DNA of 64,000 nt from Liquidambar formosana (taxonomy: Eukaryota; Streptophyta; Magnoliopsida; Saxifragales; Altingiaceae). The stretch is taken from NCBI GenBank assembly GCA_039720395.1, contig CM077832.1, positions 30,174,303 through 30,238,302 of the forward strand, read 5' to 3'. How positions within the stretch are numbered: the first letter of the stretch is position 1; every line of letters begins with the position of its first letter. The position numbers and the translations under genes were made by a program. Shown here one piece after another: positions 1 to 10,640 of this stretch. The notes below the pieces were generated by a model that worked only from the letters and a program-made list of their open reading frames with translations, did not search any database and was not told where the DNA came from.

Positions 1-403
1 TGCAACAGAGGGGCTGCTGCGTGTGAGAAGAACTGGGGTGAGATTGTGAGAAATGGATGTGATCGCGTTTTTGGGGATTGAGAAAAGGAACATAGAAGAA
101 ATAAGCAATTATTGCTTGAAAGAGAGAGGAGCACCATGGTATTTTTATTTTATTATAGAAGCCATACCCAGGAATGGGTTTTCAAACCCACATTGAAGAT
201 GAGAATGATTTTGGGGGTTTAAGTGGGAATGTGAGGGTAGCGGGAGTGAGGTTTCCCGGGTATGTGTGCGTACCAAACACTGGAAAGAGGGATCAAACCC
301 TTTTCCTGGGCATTAAACCCCTTAACCAAACGCATCCTAAGAAGTTGTAAGTTTTTTTTCAATAAATCTATGTACAATATAACTACAAAGAGAACTTTTC
401 ATA
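1..403. other. non-coding edge region
   Basis: No gene is visible. The stretch around 255-345 has short sequences of the kind found at transposon termini (GCGTACCAAAC, CCAAACGCATCC), so the end of a DNA transposon entering from the left is possible, but no matching partner end lies in the window. Confidence 0.3.
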
Positions 404-674
404 TAGTAATCCCTCCGTTCTTATTTGACTGTCCCCTTTGAAAAAACACGCTTTTTTAGGTAACTCTATTAAATGCTTTCAAATCAAAACTTATGTTTTA
501 AAATTCCAATTTTGCCCTCATGTGTACAAAACATCGGAAAAAGAGAAGAGACATTTTTAGGGGTAGTTTAGGAAATCAAACAAAAAGAATCATTGACTCT
601 TTGAATGTGACAATAATTTTGGAACATCCCAAAATATAAAATAGGCCAATTAAATAAGAACAGAAGGAGTAGTA
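404..674. mobile_element. Stowaway-like MITE
   Basis: About 270 bp bounded by inverted ends: the left end holds CCCTCCGTTCTTATTTGA and the right end reads as its near reverse complement (AATAAGAACAGAAGGAG). This terminal sequence type (CTCCNTCCGTYC) is typical of Stowaway (Tc1/mariner) MITEs. There is no coding capacity. The exact borders and the TA duplication are not certain. Confidence 0.6.
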
Positions 675-806
675 TAGATAAATATATATAAAAGAGCTTT
701 TGAACCGGATCTTGTACAATCTTTGAGGTTTGGGTTGAAAACTAGATAGGTTAAGATTGTAAAAAGTGATAAGTGATGAGTGATGGGTCGTATTCTATCA
801 TTTATA

Positions 807-814
807 GTTGGGAA
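807..814. repeat. 8-bp target site duplication, left copy
   Basis: GTTGGGAA lies directly before the CAGGGGCGGAGC terminus of the hAT element. It matches GTTGGGAG at 1907-1914 in 7 of 8 bases. Confidence 0.7.
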
Positions 815-858
815 CAGGGGCGGAGCTAGGATTTAAAATTGCCCTGGGCTAAATAAAA

Positions 859-1128
859 AATTATTCCTTCAATTCCACTATGTTTGATAACTTTTTATCA
901 AGTAAATATTAAGGAGGAGCATTTATTGCATTATCGTGTCATCCATTTAATTTTAATTTTTCTAATTTTCCCTTCAAAAAGCTTTTCAAAAGAAAGAACT
1001 ACAATTATAATAAAGGTTATTTTTGTAAAGTAAAATTATTTTTGGTTTTGACTTTTGAAAATAATCAAATATTTTGGGACTTCCCAAAATAGAAAATGTG
1101 ATCAAACAAAGTGGAACGGAATAAGTAA
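859..1128. mobile_element. Stowaway-like MITE nested in hAT element
   Basis: The inverted ends TTATTCCTTCAATTCCACTA and the reverse complement of GTGGAACGGAATAAGTAA bound about 270 bp of AT-rich DNA. It has no ORF of note. The ends resemble the 404-674 element and the longer one at 44818. Confidence 0.55.
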
Positions 1129-1209
1129 CAAACACAAATATATATATACACGAGAGGAATAAAACCAATTGACTTGACCTTATACTTAAGAATTCAAAGA
1201 AAATATAAA

Positions 1210-1371
1210 GTAAGTATGATAAATGGAAGAGTGACTTGGGCTTAGACAAATGCCATAGGTTGACTTTAAATGGACTAAACACTAAAAGAAGTAGGTATAA
1301 TAAATAGAAGAGTGATTTGGGTTTACAGAGATGTCATGGGTTAAGTTTAGATAGGCAAAAAACTAAAAGTT
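1210..1371. repeat. two direct repeats of about 81 bp
   Basis: The unit beginning GTAAGTATGATAAATGGAAG recurs as GTAGGTATAATAAATAGAAG with scattered substitutions. It lies inside the hAT element between its two nested MITEs. Confidence 0.6.
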
Positions 1372-1435
1372 AAAGGCTTAATAGTTGTTGCCCTCTTTCT
1401 TTCCTGGGCTAAGGACCAAAAACCCAAATCATAAT

Positions 1436-1835
1436 GGGAACGGCTATTGCAACCCCCCATTCCTATAAGCCCACCCCCAATCCTTTAGGTTTTTAAGGTT
1501 TTATGCAAAATATAAAAAGTTTTTATGAAAACCGGCCATGGTGTCCACTAGAAAACATCATTTTGAACAACTTTGCAGAAGAAAGTTTTTCCAAAATCTA
1601 TCGTTTAAATATACTTTTTAGCCATTTATAGCCTTTATTTCATTTTTTGCCAAAAAGTCTACTTAAACGATAGATTTTGGAAAAATTTTCTCCTGTAAAG
1701 TTGTTCAAAATGATGTTTTCTAATGGACATCACGGCCGGTTTTTATAAAAACCTTTTATATTTTGCGTAAAACCTTAAAAACCTAAAGCATGGGGGGTGG
1801 GCATATAGGAATGGGGGGTTGCAATAGCCGTTCCC
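1436..1835. mobile_element. fold-back Mutator-like MITE with 9-bp target duplication
   Basis: A 400-bp element starts GGGAACGGCTATTGCAACC and ends with its reverse complement. The inverted arms run through nearly the whole element, so it folds into one long hairpin. A perfect 9-bp direct repeat, AATCATAAT, flanks it at 1427-1435 and 1836-1844. Long inverted repeats plus a 9-bp duplication are the mark of the Mutator (MULE) superfamily. It is non-coding. A relative lies beside the assembly gap at 29014. Confidence 0.85.
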
Positions 1836-1906
1836 AATCATAATACCTACAAAAAAACAAATGGCCCAATCTGCCTTGGGCTGCCTCCTCTTTGGCTCCG
1901 CCCTTG

Positions 1907-1914
1907 GTTGGGAG
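1907..1914. repeat. 8-bp target site duplication, right copy
   Basis: GTTGGGAG follows the GGCTCCGCCCTTG end of the hAT element and pairs with GTTGGGAA at 807-814. Confidence 0.7.
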
Positions 1915-2895
1915 TAGGAGGGTCATGAATGTGCCATTGAGGTTGAACAATGAAAATTTGGACCGACTTATACGATTGTAGTTCACACTTACACTATGTC
2001 TCTTATAGTTTGACCTTTGTAATTTTTTCCCGCTTTTTTTTTTTTTTTTTTTTTTTTTTTGGGGATATTTCCAGTCGTTATGTTAAGGGTGTAAAATGGA
2101 CAGGTTGGGCTAGTTTGAATTGGGCCACTTTTGATGTGGGTTGCTTTTGATGCGGGTTGGGCTGAACCCACAAACTAACAACTTGAGGCCTTTGTTTGAC
2201 ATATTTATTTATTTACTCCGTATCTATTTATTTTTGTGAATATGTCATCATGTAATGTGGTGATTGTGAATGATTCATATCATCTGAATACAACTATTGG
2301 GAGTTATTTCTTATTTGTTTGTGACTCTGTTTAATTTTTTTTTTCTTAATCTCATGTGAATCTAATAATAAATATAATTCATATAAGGGTTGGAACATTA
2401 GGTTCGACTACAAATCCTAAGTGACTAAGACCAAGTATGCCAATCTTAATGATTAGGCCAAGGCTGGTCTAGGCCTAAACGGGCTTTGAATTAGACAGCC
2501 TATTTTTATTTTTCAGATTTGAATTAGACGGTCCAGGAGGAAACGTTTATCCATTAAAATTTTAGGCATAATTTACCATAAGTCTTTGAAAATGACTCAT
2601 TCCTTGTACAATTCCAGTGTTTTTTTTTTTTTTTTTTCTCTCAAAAGGAACTACGGAGTTTCTACTTTAATACAGATTATTGTGAAATTATTTTGAGATC
2701 TCATAGCACTTGTTGGCAGCACTGTAGAACAAAATAATTAATAAGCAAAAAGTAACATAGAAAATAAAATAATAAAAAAAAATACAAGAATTTATGTGGT
2801 AATGATAATTTATAATTAACCAACTTCACGCACTAAAATTGAGATTAGATAAAAAGAAAATGGCGGTGGACGAAATTGCAGATGAAAGAACCACG
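1915..2895. other. AT-rich intergenic DNA
   Basis: This is the region 3' of the receptor kinase, which runs on the minus strand. It contains a poly-T tract near 2037-2060 and another near 2621-2637. I see no gene or element that I can support. Confidence 0.5.
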
Positions 2896-5243
2896 TCAAG
2901 CATTAAGAGTAGGATGTGGTGGAGGAGGCGGCGGTGTAACAACAGTCCCTTCCAGCATCGAAGTCACTGACTTCATTGAGGGACGTAAAATTGATTGTGT
3001 CTGCACACACCATAATCCCACCTTCACTGCCTTCTCCAATTCCTCCATGTCCATCTCTTCCCCACCCACCACCCTTTCAAGCTCGCCTGCCACATAGCAT
3101 CTATACACCCAATCCATCAATATTATCTCTTCATCCGCAGCAGATATATCCATATTTTTCCTGCAGCAAATCATCTCGAATAATAAAATCCCAAAACTAT
3201 AGACGTCTACCTTCACTGTAATTGGACTGTTGTTCTTGTGCCACTCTGGAGCTTCGTAGCCTCGCGTTCCTCTTGGTACAGTGTATGTTCTTGTTTGATC
3301 TCGCTTTAGTAGCTTTGACAATCCGAAGTCGGATATTTTGGCGGACCAAAATTCATCCATAAGTATGTTGTGTGGCTTAATGTCACAATGGATGATTCGG
3401 GTCTCACACTCTTCATGGAGATAGTGGAGCCCTTTTGCTATTTCTAACAAAATCCTCATCCTTTCGTTCCAACTTGGACGATTTTCAGCCCTGAAAAGAA
3501 GGTTTTCTAATGAACCGTTCTTCATGAAATCATATACCAGAAGCCTGTTTGATCCTTCGCTACAAAAGCCCATCAAATGTACCAAGTACTTGTGGTGGGT
3601 TCTTCCAATAATCCTCATCTCATTTCGGAACTCGCGTTCTCCTTCTTCCACCATTTTCTCTAGCCTCTTTACTGCAATTTCTTTCCCACCATTGGCGTCG
3701 TTTATTGCCAAGGAACCTTTATAAACCCTTCCAGATGCCCCCTTACCAATCACCAGTCGCTTTTGCCAGTCGCTTTTGCCAGTTGATTGTAGCTAAACGA
3801 TCGCAAATTGATTTCCTCGATGACATCCGATGGGCTAGCTTGTCCTGTGATGATCATCTTGTAGCCCCAATTATGATGTTTGTACACCAGATAGCCAGAT
3901 AATATGAAGACAAGAAAAGAGATTGCAATTAGAACCACACCAACTATTAGAATTTCCTTCCCAAGCTTCTTTGTGTCGGGATCACCTGCAGGCAATTTAA
4001 TCTTAACCAATGTTTTGGTGGGAAAGCTACTATTTCTCCTGCCATATCTCAATGGAAGCTTCTGCTTAAAGCAAATCGAGTCCCTGAACATGGCCACCAC
4101 ACAAGTACAGTCCTCCAAACAAGCTTTTGAGCAGTTTTCTTCACTCAATGGATACAAAGCATCATACTCATCACGCTCCCATAGAGTGTTGTCAAGAGGG
4201 GAAATGATATGATTCTCGTTATCCTTATTTCCGAGGCAAGCTTTTTCTACTGTGAAGTTTAGCTTGCAGCCGTTAGAAGCTTGTTTGGGATCAACAAAAT
4301 CGAAACCAGGAGGACAGAGGCAAGCAGTGTCTGCACCATTAAGGGTGCAATAGCTGTTTAGCCCACAAATTCCTTTCACCATACATCGATTTGATTCATT
4401 GATTGCAGTCCACAAGATTGACGAACTCAAGCTCCCAATAATCCCAATTTGATGCTGATAGAGCCTCAAAATGCCATCTACATCAAACGAAGCTCGGTAT
4501 AAGGATCTATTATTGACAGGATATCCTCCATGAGTAAGGTTTTTTATACTGAAACCAGAGGAATTTTGAAGATATAACCGGCCATCTGCAGCTAGACTCA
4601 ATGATAAATGCTTTCCAGTATTTGTGGTACTTGAGGACCAATAGCTATATTTACCCTCTGCCAAACTTTTCACCGGAAAAGCAACGAGATTTCCATCGGA
4701 TTGCATCCTTAGCTTAAAGTCTCCAGTTGAATGATTGGTTTGAGAGACGCTTGAATAAAGAGAATTGTCTACAACTAGTTTCTGTCCAACCAAAAGGGTA
4801 TCGGTTGGATAATCAAAACTAGCCCATACAATTTGCAAGCTAGAGTTATATAGAACAAAGTTACCAGAATCAAGCACTGAAGCAACGTATGCTCTTAGAC
4901 TGGTTTCGGCGATGGAAACTTGTCCAAGAGAGGAACGAAGGAGGAGCATACCATCGGCAGAGAAAAGAAGAGTTGCACCGGGTGAGACCACAGGGTCATT
5001 TCGCCGTGCAGTCCACACGATTGTATTTTTTGGAGTTCCCACAAGCCAAATACCAAGCTTGAAGCCATTACCAATTGGGTAAAACCCAAATGCGAAATGG
5101 CCAGAAGGAGAAAGCCAAAAATTTGGGGTGGAGTTGGTGTAAAGGGTAGAGCCCGTAGAAACGTTGGCTTGTTGGGATTGAGATTTTGTTGTGGAGAACA
5201 GATACAGGAAGAAGAAGAAGAGGGGCAAGTATTTTGATGCCAT
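2896..5243 (-). pseudogene. G-type lectin S-receptor-like Ser/Thr kinase, frameshifted
   Basis: This is a cell-surface receptor kinase of the LECRK/SD2-5-like class, intronless as usual for the class. The first part (5243-3750, 497 aa) has a signal peptide (FFFFLYLF), a B-lectin domain (about residues 25-150, with [15 protein letters not shown]), an EGF-like Cys-rich segment ([13 protein letters not shown]), a PAN-like segment and one membrane helix near residues 430-455. It stops just before the kinase. The kinase lies in another frame (3753-2896), with [27 protein letters not shown] (a non-RD loop), DFGLSKLL and YEAPEW, and a proline-rich tail. The break sits at two tandem 13-bp copies (3754-3766 and 3767-3779). 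Removing one copy still leaves a stop, so a second small deletion is likely. The second frame has no ATG near its start. The joint length of about 780 aa is normal for the family. As read it would give a secreted or membrane lectin without a kinase. A sequencing error is the alternative explanation. Confidence 0.85.
3754..3779. repeat. 13-bp tandem duplication at kinase frameshift
   Basis: CAGTCGCTTTTGC occurs twice head to tail. Its position matches the loss of frame between the juxtamembrane segment and the kinase domain. Confidence 0.9.
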
Positions 5244-5325
5244 TATAAAGCATGAAATGGAATGAAATTAATGAAACCTTCCTTTGAGTGTAAGCGTTTT
5301 TATAAAGCATGAAATGGAATGAAAC
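5244..5325 (-). promoter_or_regulatory. candidate core promoter of receptor kinase, with 24-bp duplication
   Basis: A 24-bp block (TATAAAGCATGAAATGG...) occurs at 5244-5267, touching the start codon, and again at 5301-5324. On the minus strand the outer copy supplies CTTTATAAAAACG, a plausible TATA box about 57 nt before the ATG. Each copy also brings an upstream ATG. The promoter call is inferred from sequence alone. Confidence 0.35.
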
Positions 5326-6269
5326 TGCCTTTTTTTTCCTTTTTTTCCTTCTCACTGTCTCCTGCATGTATTGCGAGGCAGCTTCCTACGTAAAAATTCA
5401 ATGGTTCACACTTCAGTGGTACATGAAATTCAAACAAAACAGCCGATGCTGATAGTCCAAATAAATAGAAGGACAGGTTTGCCCACTTCTTCTTCGTTCT
5501 TTTTTTATTTTCCTTTAAATTACTTATAAAAAAAAAGTAAAGGATAAGATGGTCAATTTGTACGCAACATGAACAACTTGATTCACGAATCCTGCTTTAA
5601 TTGTCGTTCCCTAATCAATTAAAGATTGTGTCCATGAGTCAAAAGGCAACTGGTACGGTAGATGTACGGACAAGCTTATGGTGACAATTATAGTGGTAAT
5701 TAAAAGCTCAGATTCGGCATCAAGGTGATTTGGCCGTCGGATGAGTTTTTCACGGTAAGATTGAAAAATCAAAAACTTATCATTAAAGTCATTTTGATTA
5801 ATTTAGTAGTAACTTTTTGATGTTGAATTTTGAGCATTCAAAAATCCATCTATCTGACGATTCAAATTACCTCAGCATGATGTTAAATACCGAATCTAAG
5901 TTCAATAATTACATATATGTTGACTAACTTACCCCTTAAATGTTATAGGTACCACATTGGCTTTTATTAGCACCTCAGTTTTAATAAGAATGGAGAAGAG
6001 TAGGGAAAAGAAAAGGAATAGAACTTAAGAAAGAAAAGAAAAATGTTTAATGAATTTTATTTTAATAACACCGTATATTATTTATTTTTTGTAATTCAAA
6101 CAATTCTCTTTTCCTCTCCATTGTTCTTTGTCATTTGCAAACGGAGCTTGTCCCCAAAATTTTTTATTTTGCTCAAAAAATCATGACTTAAAATCATATT
6201 ATAAGACACAATAATTCTTAGAATATTTATGAACATCTGGAATCTATGAGCGATCCATACATAGATTGA
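5326..6269. other. intergenic DNA, possible diverged MITE at 5708-5900
   Basis: Here I see only AT-rich sequence and one weak fold-back. AGATTCGGCATC near 5708 and AAATACCGAATCT near 5888-5900 form imperfect inverted ends around about 190 bp. No clear target duplication was found. Confidence 0.35.
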
Positions 6270-6370
6270 CCACGTGGTGATCTAGTGGTAAAGGTGTAAG
6301 AGATCAAGTAGTCAAGGACTTGAGTTTTAAGGTGATGGCGTGATGTGTATTTTTATTATTTTTTTTAGTG
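6270..6370 (+). mobile_element. possible tRNA-derived SINE fragment
   Basis: CACGTGGTGATCTAGTGG resembles an RNA polymerase III A box, and GGACTTGAGTTTTAAGG follows about 30 bp later where a B box (GGTTCGAGTCC type) would lie. A T-rich run follows. This arrangement is typical of plant SINE heads. It may also be a decayed tRNA-like sequence. No target duplication was resolved. Confidence 0.4.
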
Positions 6371-7233
6371 ACGTGTATTTTATTTGATTACTCATTTACT
6401 GAAGCTATCAATCCAAATACTATGGTCACACCCAAGTAAAGAGTAACCACAATTAATTGCCCCTTCTACTTTTCTAAAATTTAATTTTCGTATTTTCATG
6501 ATTTTGAATTCCTAATCTCTGGATGTGACTAAATTTGGAACATCCAATTTGTCATTGTGGTTAGCAATGGATTTACATTGAAAACTGCTTGGCTGCTTGC
6601 CGTGCCTAGCGGGATTGACTTGATTAGGTTTACTTGTGGGATTGAATTGGAGTAAAGTTTATGAGAAACTCTTACCATGTCGGTAAAAAAGATCATACTG
6701 CAAGGCAATTCCCATTATAGGTCATTCTTACGGTGCTTGACTGACTTGCTATTTTGCCAAAACTTTTTGAAAACAAAGGACGCGTTTTCTTTGGCAGCTA
6801 CGAAAGAAAAAATGAAAAACAAAAAAATGGAGGACGCTTAAAGGCAATGCTACAGTGTACTATTGGTGCACCTTATACAAATTATTTAGGCACTAGTATT
6901 GTGGGTGTAAAAAATACGTTACCCCACATTTGATTGATAGATGCTCGAGATCTCCCCATCTTTCCTTGATTCAAACTTGCACTTGTGCATGAGATAGATG
7001 AGTGGACGGCCGTAGTCACTCTAACGCCCTAGTTAGGTTGTGAACTAGACAAATAACTATGAATCACGGGTTTTAATCGCCTTTTTAAAAAGTGTAGAGA
7101 TTTAATAAATAAAAATCTGTTTTTAAAGGTTTACAAAAACAAAATAAACAAGGAGTTGCCACCTCATTTTTTTAAGGAAAAGAGGAAAACTATAAAATAT
7201 TTTAGAGAAAAACCTTTTAAAAACCAAACACGT
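6371..7233. other. intergenic DNA with a repeat shared with 44450
   Basis: No gene is visible. AAGGAGTTGCCACCTCATTTT at about 7150-7170 matches AGGAGTCGCCACCTCATTTT at about 44459, with similar flanks, so both appear to be scraps of one repeat family. Confidence 0.4.
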
Positions 7234-7597
7234 CACTACAACAAAGATAGTTATCCACGGCGTGCAAATTATGCCGTGGATGACTTTTAACGGCGTACAA
7301 AAAATGCCGTGTTGGGCAACGTTGTAGAAAACCATTGTATATCCACGGCATACCTTGCGTGCCGTAAATATGGTATATTGCACGCCGTGAAATTACATTA
7401 ACGACCTTCTAAATATGCCATGCATAGCTTTTCTACGGCATATATGGCACACCGTGAATAAGTTTTCTACGGCATACATGGCATGTCGTGAATAAGTTAT
7501 CTACGGCATAATATGCATACCGTGAATAAGTTATCTACGGCATGCATTTTATGCCGTGAATAGGTATTTACGGCATACAATGTACGCCGTTAATGTG
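7234..7597. mobile_element. CACTA-type transposon terminus with subterminal palindrome array
   Basis: The sequence starts CACTACAACAAAGATAG, the terminus expected of CACTA (En/Spm) transposons. It is followed by about ten irregular units of roughly 35 bp. Each unit pairs ACGGCATR-type and YGCCGT-type half-sites as a small hairpin (for example ACGGCATACATGGCATGTCGTG). CACTA subterminal regions carry such arrays as transposase-binding sites. No matching right end was found, so the element is truncated, or its other end is lost or disrupted by the LTR element. Confidence 0.65.
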
Positions 7598-7630
7598 CCC
7601 CCCCCCCCCCCCCCTTTTTTTTTTTTTTGG
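7597..7630. repeat. adjoining poly-C and poly-T tracts
   Basis: A run of about 17 C is followed directly by about 14 T. Lengths of such tracts are unreliable in assemblies. Confidence 0.8.
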
Positions 7631-8165
7631 ATCTCCTAGCTTTTTCCTTTTGATATTCACTTGTTTACCATTCAATAATTTTTGGCTCTACATTCTAAAG
7701 CAATAAGTATGCCCCAATTTTTAATCCAATAATCCATGATTACTAATTAAAATTAGAAGTCAAACAAAGTACAAATTATATTCATTAATCTGATGAGAGC
7801 AATACAAAAAGCTATCTCTCATAGGCAAAAAAGCTATAGCCCATCCAAAAAACAATCTCTCATATACAAAAAGCTACAACCCATAAAAAAAAAAAAAATG
7901 TTTCTCATCTAAGTTTGTTTTTAAGACAAGCAAAAATCTATAACTTTCAACTTCTCTTTTCTGAACTTCCAATAAGTTGATATCCAGCTTGAATTTGCAT
8001 ATAAGATTAGGATAAAGCAACTTGAGCAATAACTTGTGCCAAAAGCCTGCTGATGGCACATACCAAAAGGGCCTGCATAGATTTCACATGAATAAATGAA
8101 TAGCAGAACACATTATCAACTTCCAACAGCAACTAAGAGAAAGAGAAAGAAAGAGAGAGTACCTA

Positions 8166-10500
8166 AGGACCCTATTCAACACCCTTCTTGAAGGGATGAC
8201 CAACAATACGTTTCATTGCACGTATCTTCGATTTCTCCAGCAATTCATCGTATATGCGTTCATGCACAAATGTACGAAAACCAGCACAGCAACATTATCC
8301 CTGCAGAAAGCCCAGCATATATAATCGATGTATTCACTCTAGAATTCGAGCTTTGGAAAATTTTTAGTAAACCAACTTAATTGAAGAACAGAGCGAAGTG
8401 TGCAAGCTACACAGTCCTGTCAATGTTAGCGTCCTCACATACAATAAAAGGGGATTTGCCTCCAAGCTCTAATGTTACTGGCTTAAGGTTGCTTTTCGCA
8501 GCCAGTTCAAGTACAATTTTACCGGTATCAGTTGATCCCGTGAAAGCAAGCTGCCAGTGTGGTAATGATCATATGAGGGCACATTCCAAAATATAAATAG
8601 AGGTTCAATTCATTTTGATATGCACCAAGCTATTATTGCAATCATGATACCAGCCTAATTAATTTGGGCAGTGCTCTATTAGTTTTCCAAGAAATTGAGG
8701 CCATGTTCAAGAATGACTAAATGATAGGATTAGCATTTGAAATTTTGCACCATCATGTTGTGATCAAAAGTGGATCATCGATGCTACTCAGTTGAATATG
8801 CAGTTTCATCAAGCTATGAGGTTTTACAGTTTAGACAAAGATGAAGAAGCAATGATGCATTGCAGGAACTCATGAGCTGAGATATAGCTCTATTCTGCAT
8901 ACAAGTGCAAAAGGTCAAGCTATTTTCCTATTTGAGGGGTTTCCTAGAGGCTGCTGGTTATAATATGAAGGTGGAACTAGCCTTATTCATAAAAGGGTGA
9001 GCAGACAGTGCTCTGGGGTTCATACAAATTTGCAAGGAGGATAGTTATGATAGCATTATTAGAGTGAAATGATTAAATCAATATAATGTATACTGTAAGT
9101 TTTTCAAGAAAAAATCAGCTATTTCACAATTCCAATCCCTCTGAGCCATGCAAGACAGGTCTAAAATTTATAAAGATACATGTATCGTTACATCAAGTTG
9201 ATAATCAAATGAATTTAGTTATTTAGATATCTAGTTACATATTATGAAACAGGTATAAAAGATATCAGGGAGTTTAAAATTGCAATTCATATAAAGTTTA
9301 AAAGATATCAAGCAGAAAATTTAAGCTTTTACAATACCTTGTCCACATCCATATGACTGGCAAGAGATGCACCAGCAGTCGGTCCAAAGCTAGAAACTAT
9401 ATTTGAGCACAAGATGATCCCTAAGAGAAAGTAACAAATACATCATTTGTGTACTCTTTTAAACTATGGTGTCAACATTGAAATAAAACAAACTAATCAG
9501 GGGACAAATAAGGAATTTATGCTCTTGAGGAAACTGCTGCTTTTACTAAATGTTAGAAACAATGAACAGTCATTTATAAACTCTTTAATAATACAGAACA
9601 ACTTTTTGGATGTGTTAAAATAGTAAGTTCTCATAAGATATATCCACTATGGATCTTAACTTACCAACCTCGCCTGCACCAAATTAAAAAAGCATGGCTA
9701 GTTTGCCACAAAGTTACCAGTTAGTTCAACTTGAATGAAATATAGAAGGAAAAAAGAAAAATTGTACATTAAAGTAAGAACTAAAATCACAAAACAATAA
9801 TAGCTTCCACAAATCTACCTCATGAAAAAGTTTTGCCACATAGAGAGCAGTCAATGGTGTTTGCTCTGTAGTCTTTAGGACAATGGTATTGCCACAAGCT
9901 AGTGCTGGCCCAACTTTCCAAGCAAACATGACAAGAGTAAAGTTCCATGGAATAATCTGTCCTGCAACCCCAATTGGTTCATGCAATGTTTGCACGTGGT
10001 ACGGTCCATCTGCAGGAACTGTCAGTCTATGGATTTTATCAGCCCAACCTGGATAAATTGAAGAAAAAAAACCTTAAAAATTTCAACAAATTGCATTAAT
10101 TAAAGAGTATTTTAAATGTGCATAATAACAAGAACATAGGGTGGAATCGATTCACACCAGCATAACAGTGAAATAGGCGGACAAACAATGGTAATTCGGT
10201 TTTGGCAGCCTGTTCATAAGGCTTCCCATTATTCCACGTCTCTAGAACTGCAAGCTCATTGCTATGTTTCTCAACCAAATCAGCAAAGCACAATAGTATT
10301 CGCGATCTTTCATGAAACAAAAAACATAGAAACAAAAAAAAAAAAAAAACATAATATTTCAAAAATCTGAAATCATTTCCATACCATTGCAACAGAAACA
10401 AAAAATGGAAAATAAAGGTCTAACATAAAGGGTCATCTTTGGCTATGGCCCTTCATCAAATGCCTTGCGAGCAGCAGACATTGCACGGTTGACATCATGA
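8166..10500 (-). pseudogene. mitochondrial-type aldehyde dehydrogenase (ALDH2) gene fragment
   Basis: Intron-separated exons match plant ALDH2B proteins in order: about 10446-10500 (AARKAFDEGP), 10158-10320 (ETWNNGKPYEQ), 9819-10049 ([23 protein letters not shown]), 9338-9420 (SFGPTAGASLASHMDVDK), 8416-8551 ([10 protein letters not shown] and [11 protein letters not shown], which holds the general-base Glu) and 8166-8299 (the Cys loop CCCAG and RTFVHE). The 5' end with the transit peptide and roughly the last third are missing. Damage includes a TAG in place of Trp at 10443-10445, a TAA in place of Gln just before the Cys loop (near 8300), a TAG in place of Gln near 8170 and a one-base insertion near 9415. 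Splice-like borders are kept, so this is a DNA-level copy and not a retrocopy. It is not functional. Confidence 0.88.
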
Positions 10501-10640
10501 ACCATTTTTTCTCAAATCGAAAATAACTTAAATTTGTCTTTGTCTTCCATAATAAATACTCTAAGGAACTAAAAGAAAGAAATTAATTAATTTTTTTTTT
10601 TCCGAACAGGTTTCACTATTCCTAAAATGGGGCCTACTTA

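Larger units (their letters stand above)
815..1906. mobile_element. non-autonomous hAT transposon hosting two nested MITEs
   Basis: The element begins CAGGGGCGGAGCTAGG and ends GGCTCCGCCCTTG, an imperfect terminal inverted repeat of the widespread plant hAT type. An 8-bp near-perfect duplication flanks it, the size expected for hAT. There is no transposase. Inside are a Stowaway-like MITE (859-1128), a pair of direct repeats of about 81 bp (1210-1371) and a Mutator-type fold-back MITE (1436-1835). Without the nested MITEs the host element is only about 420 bp. Confidence 0.75.

Noticed and set aside
3751..3753. GTG as a real start of the kinase part
   Set aside because: Plant nuclear genes do not normally start at GTG. 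The frame is the broken continuation of the receptor.
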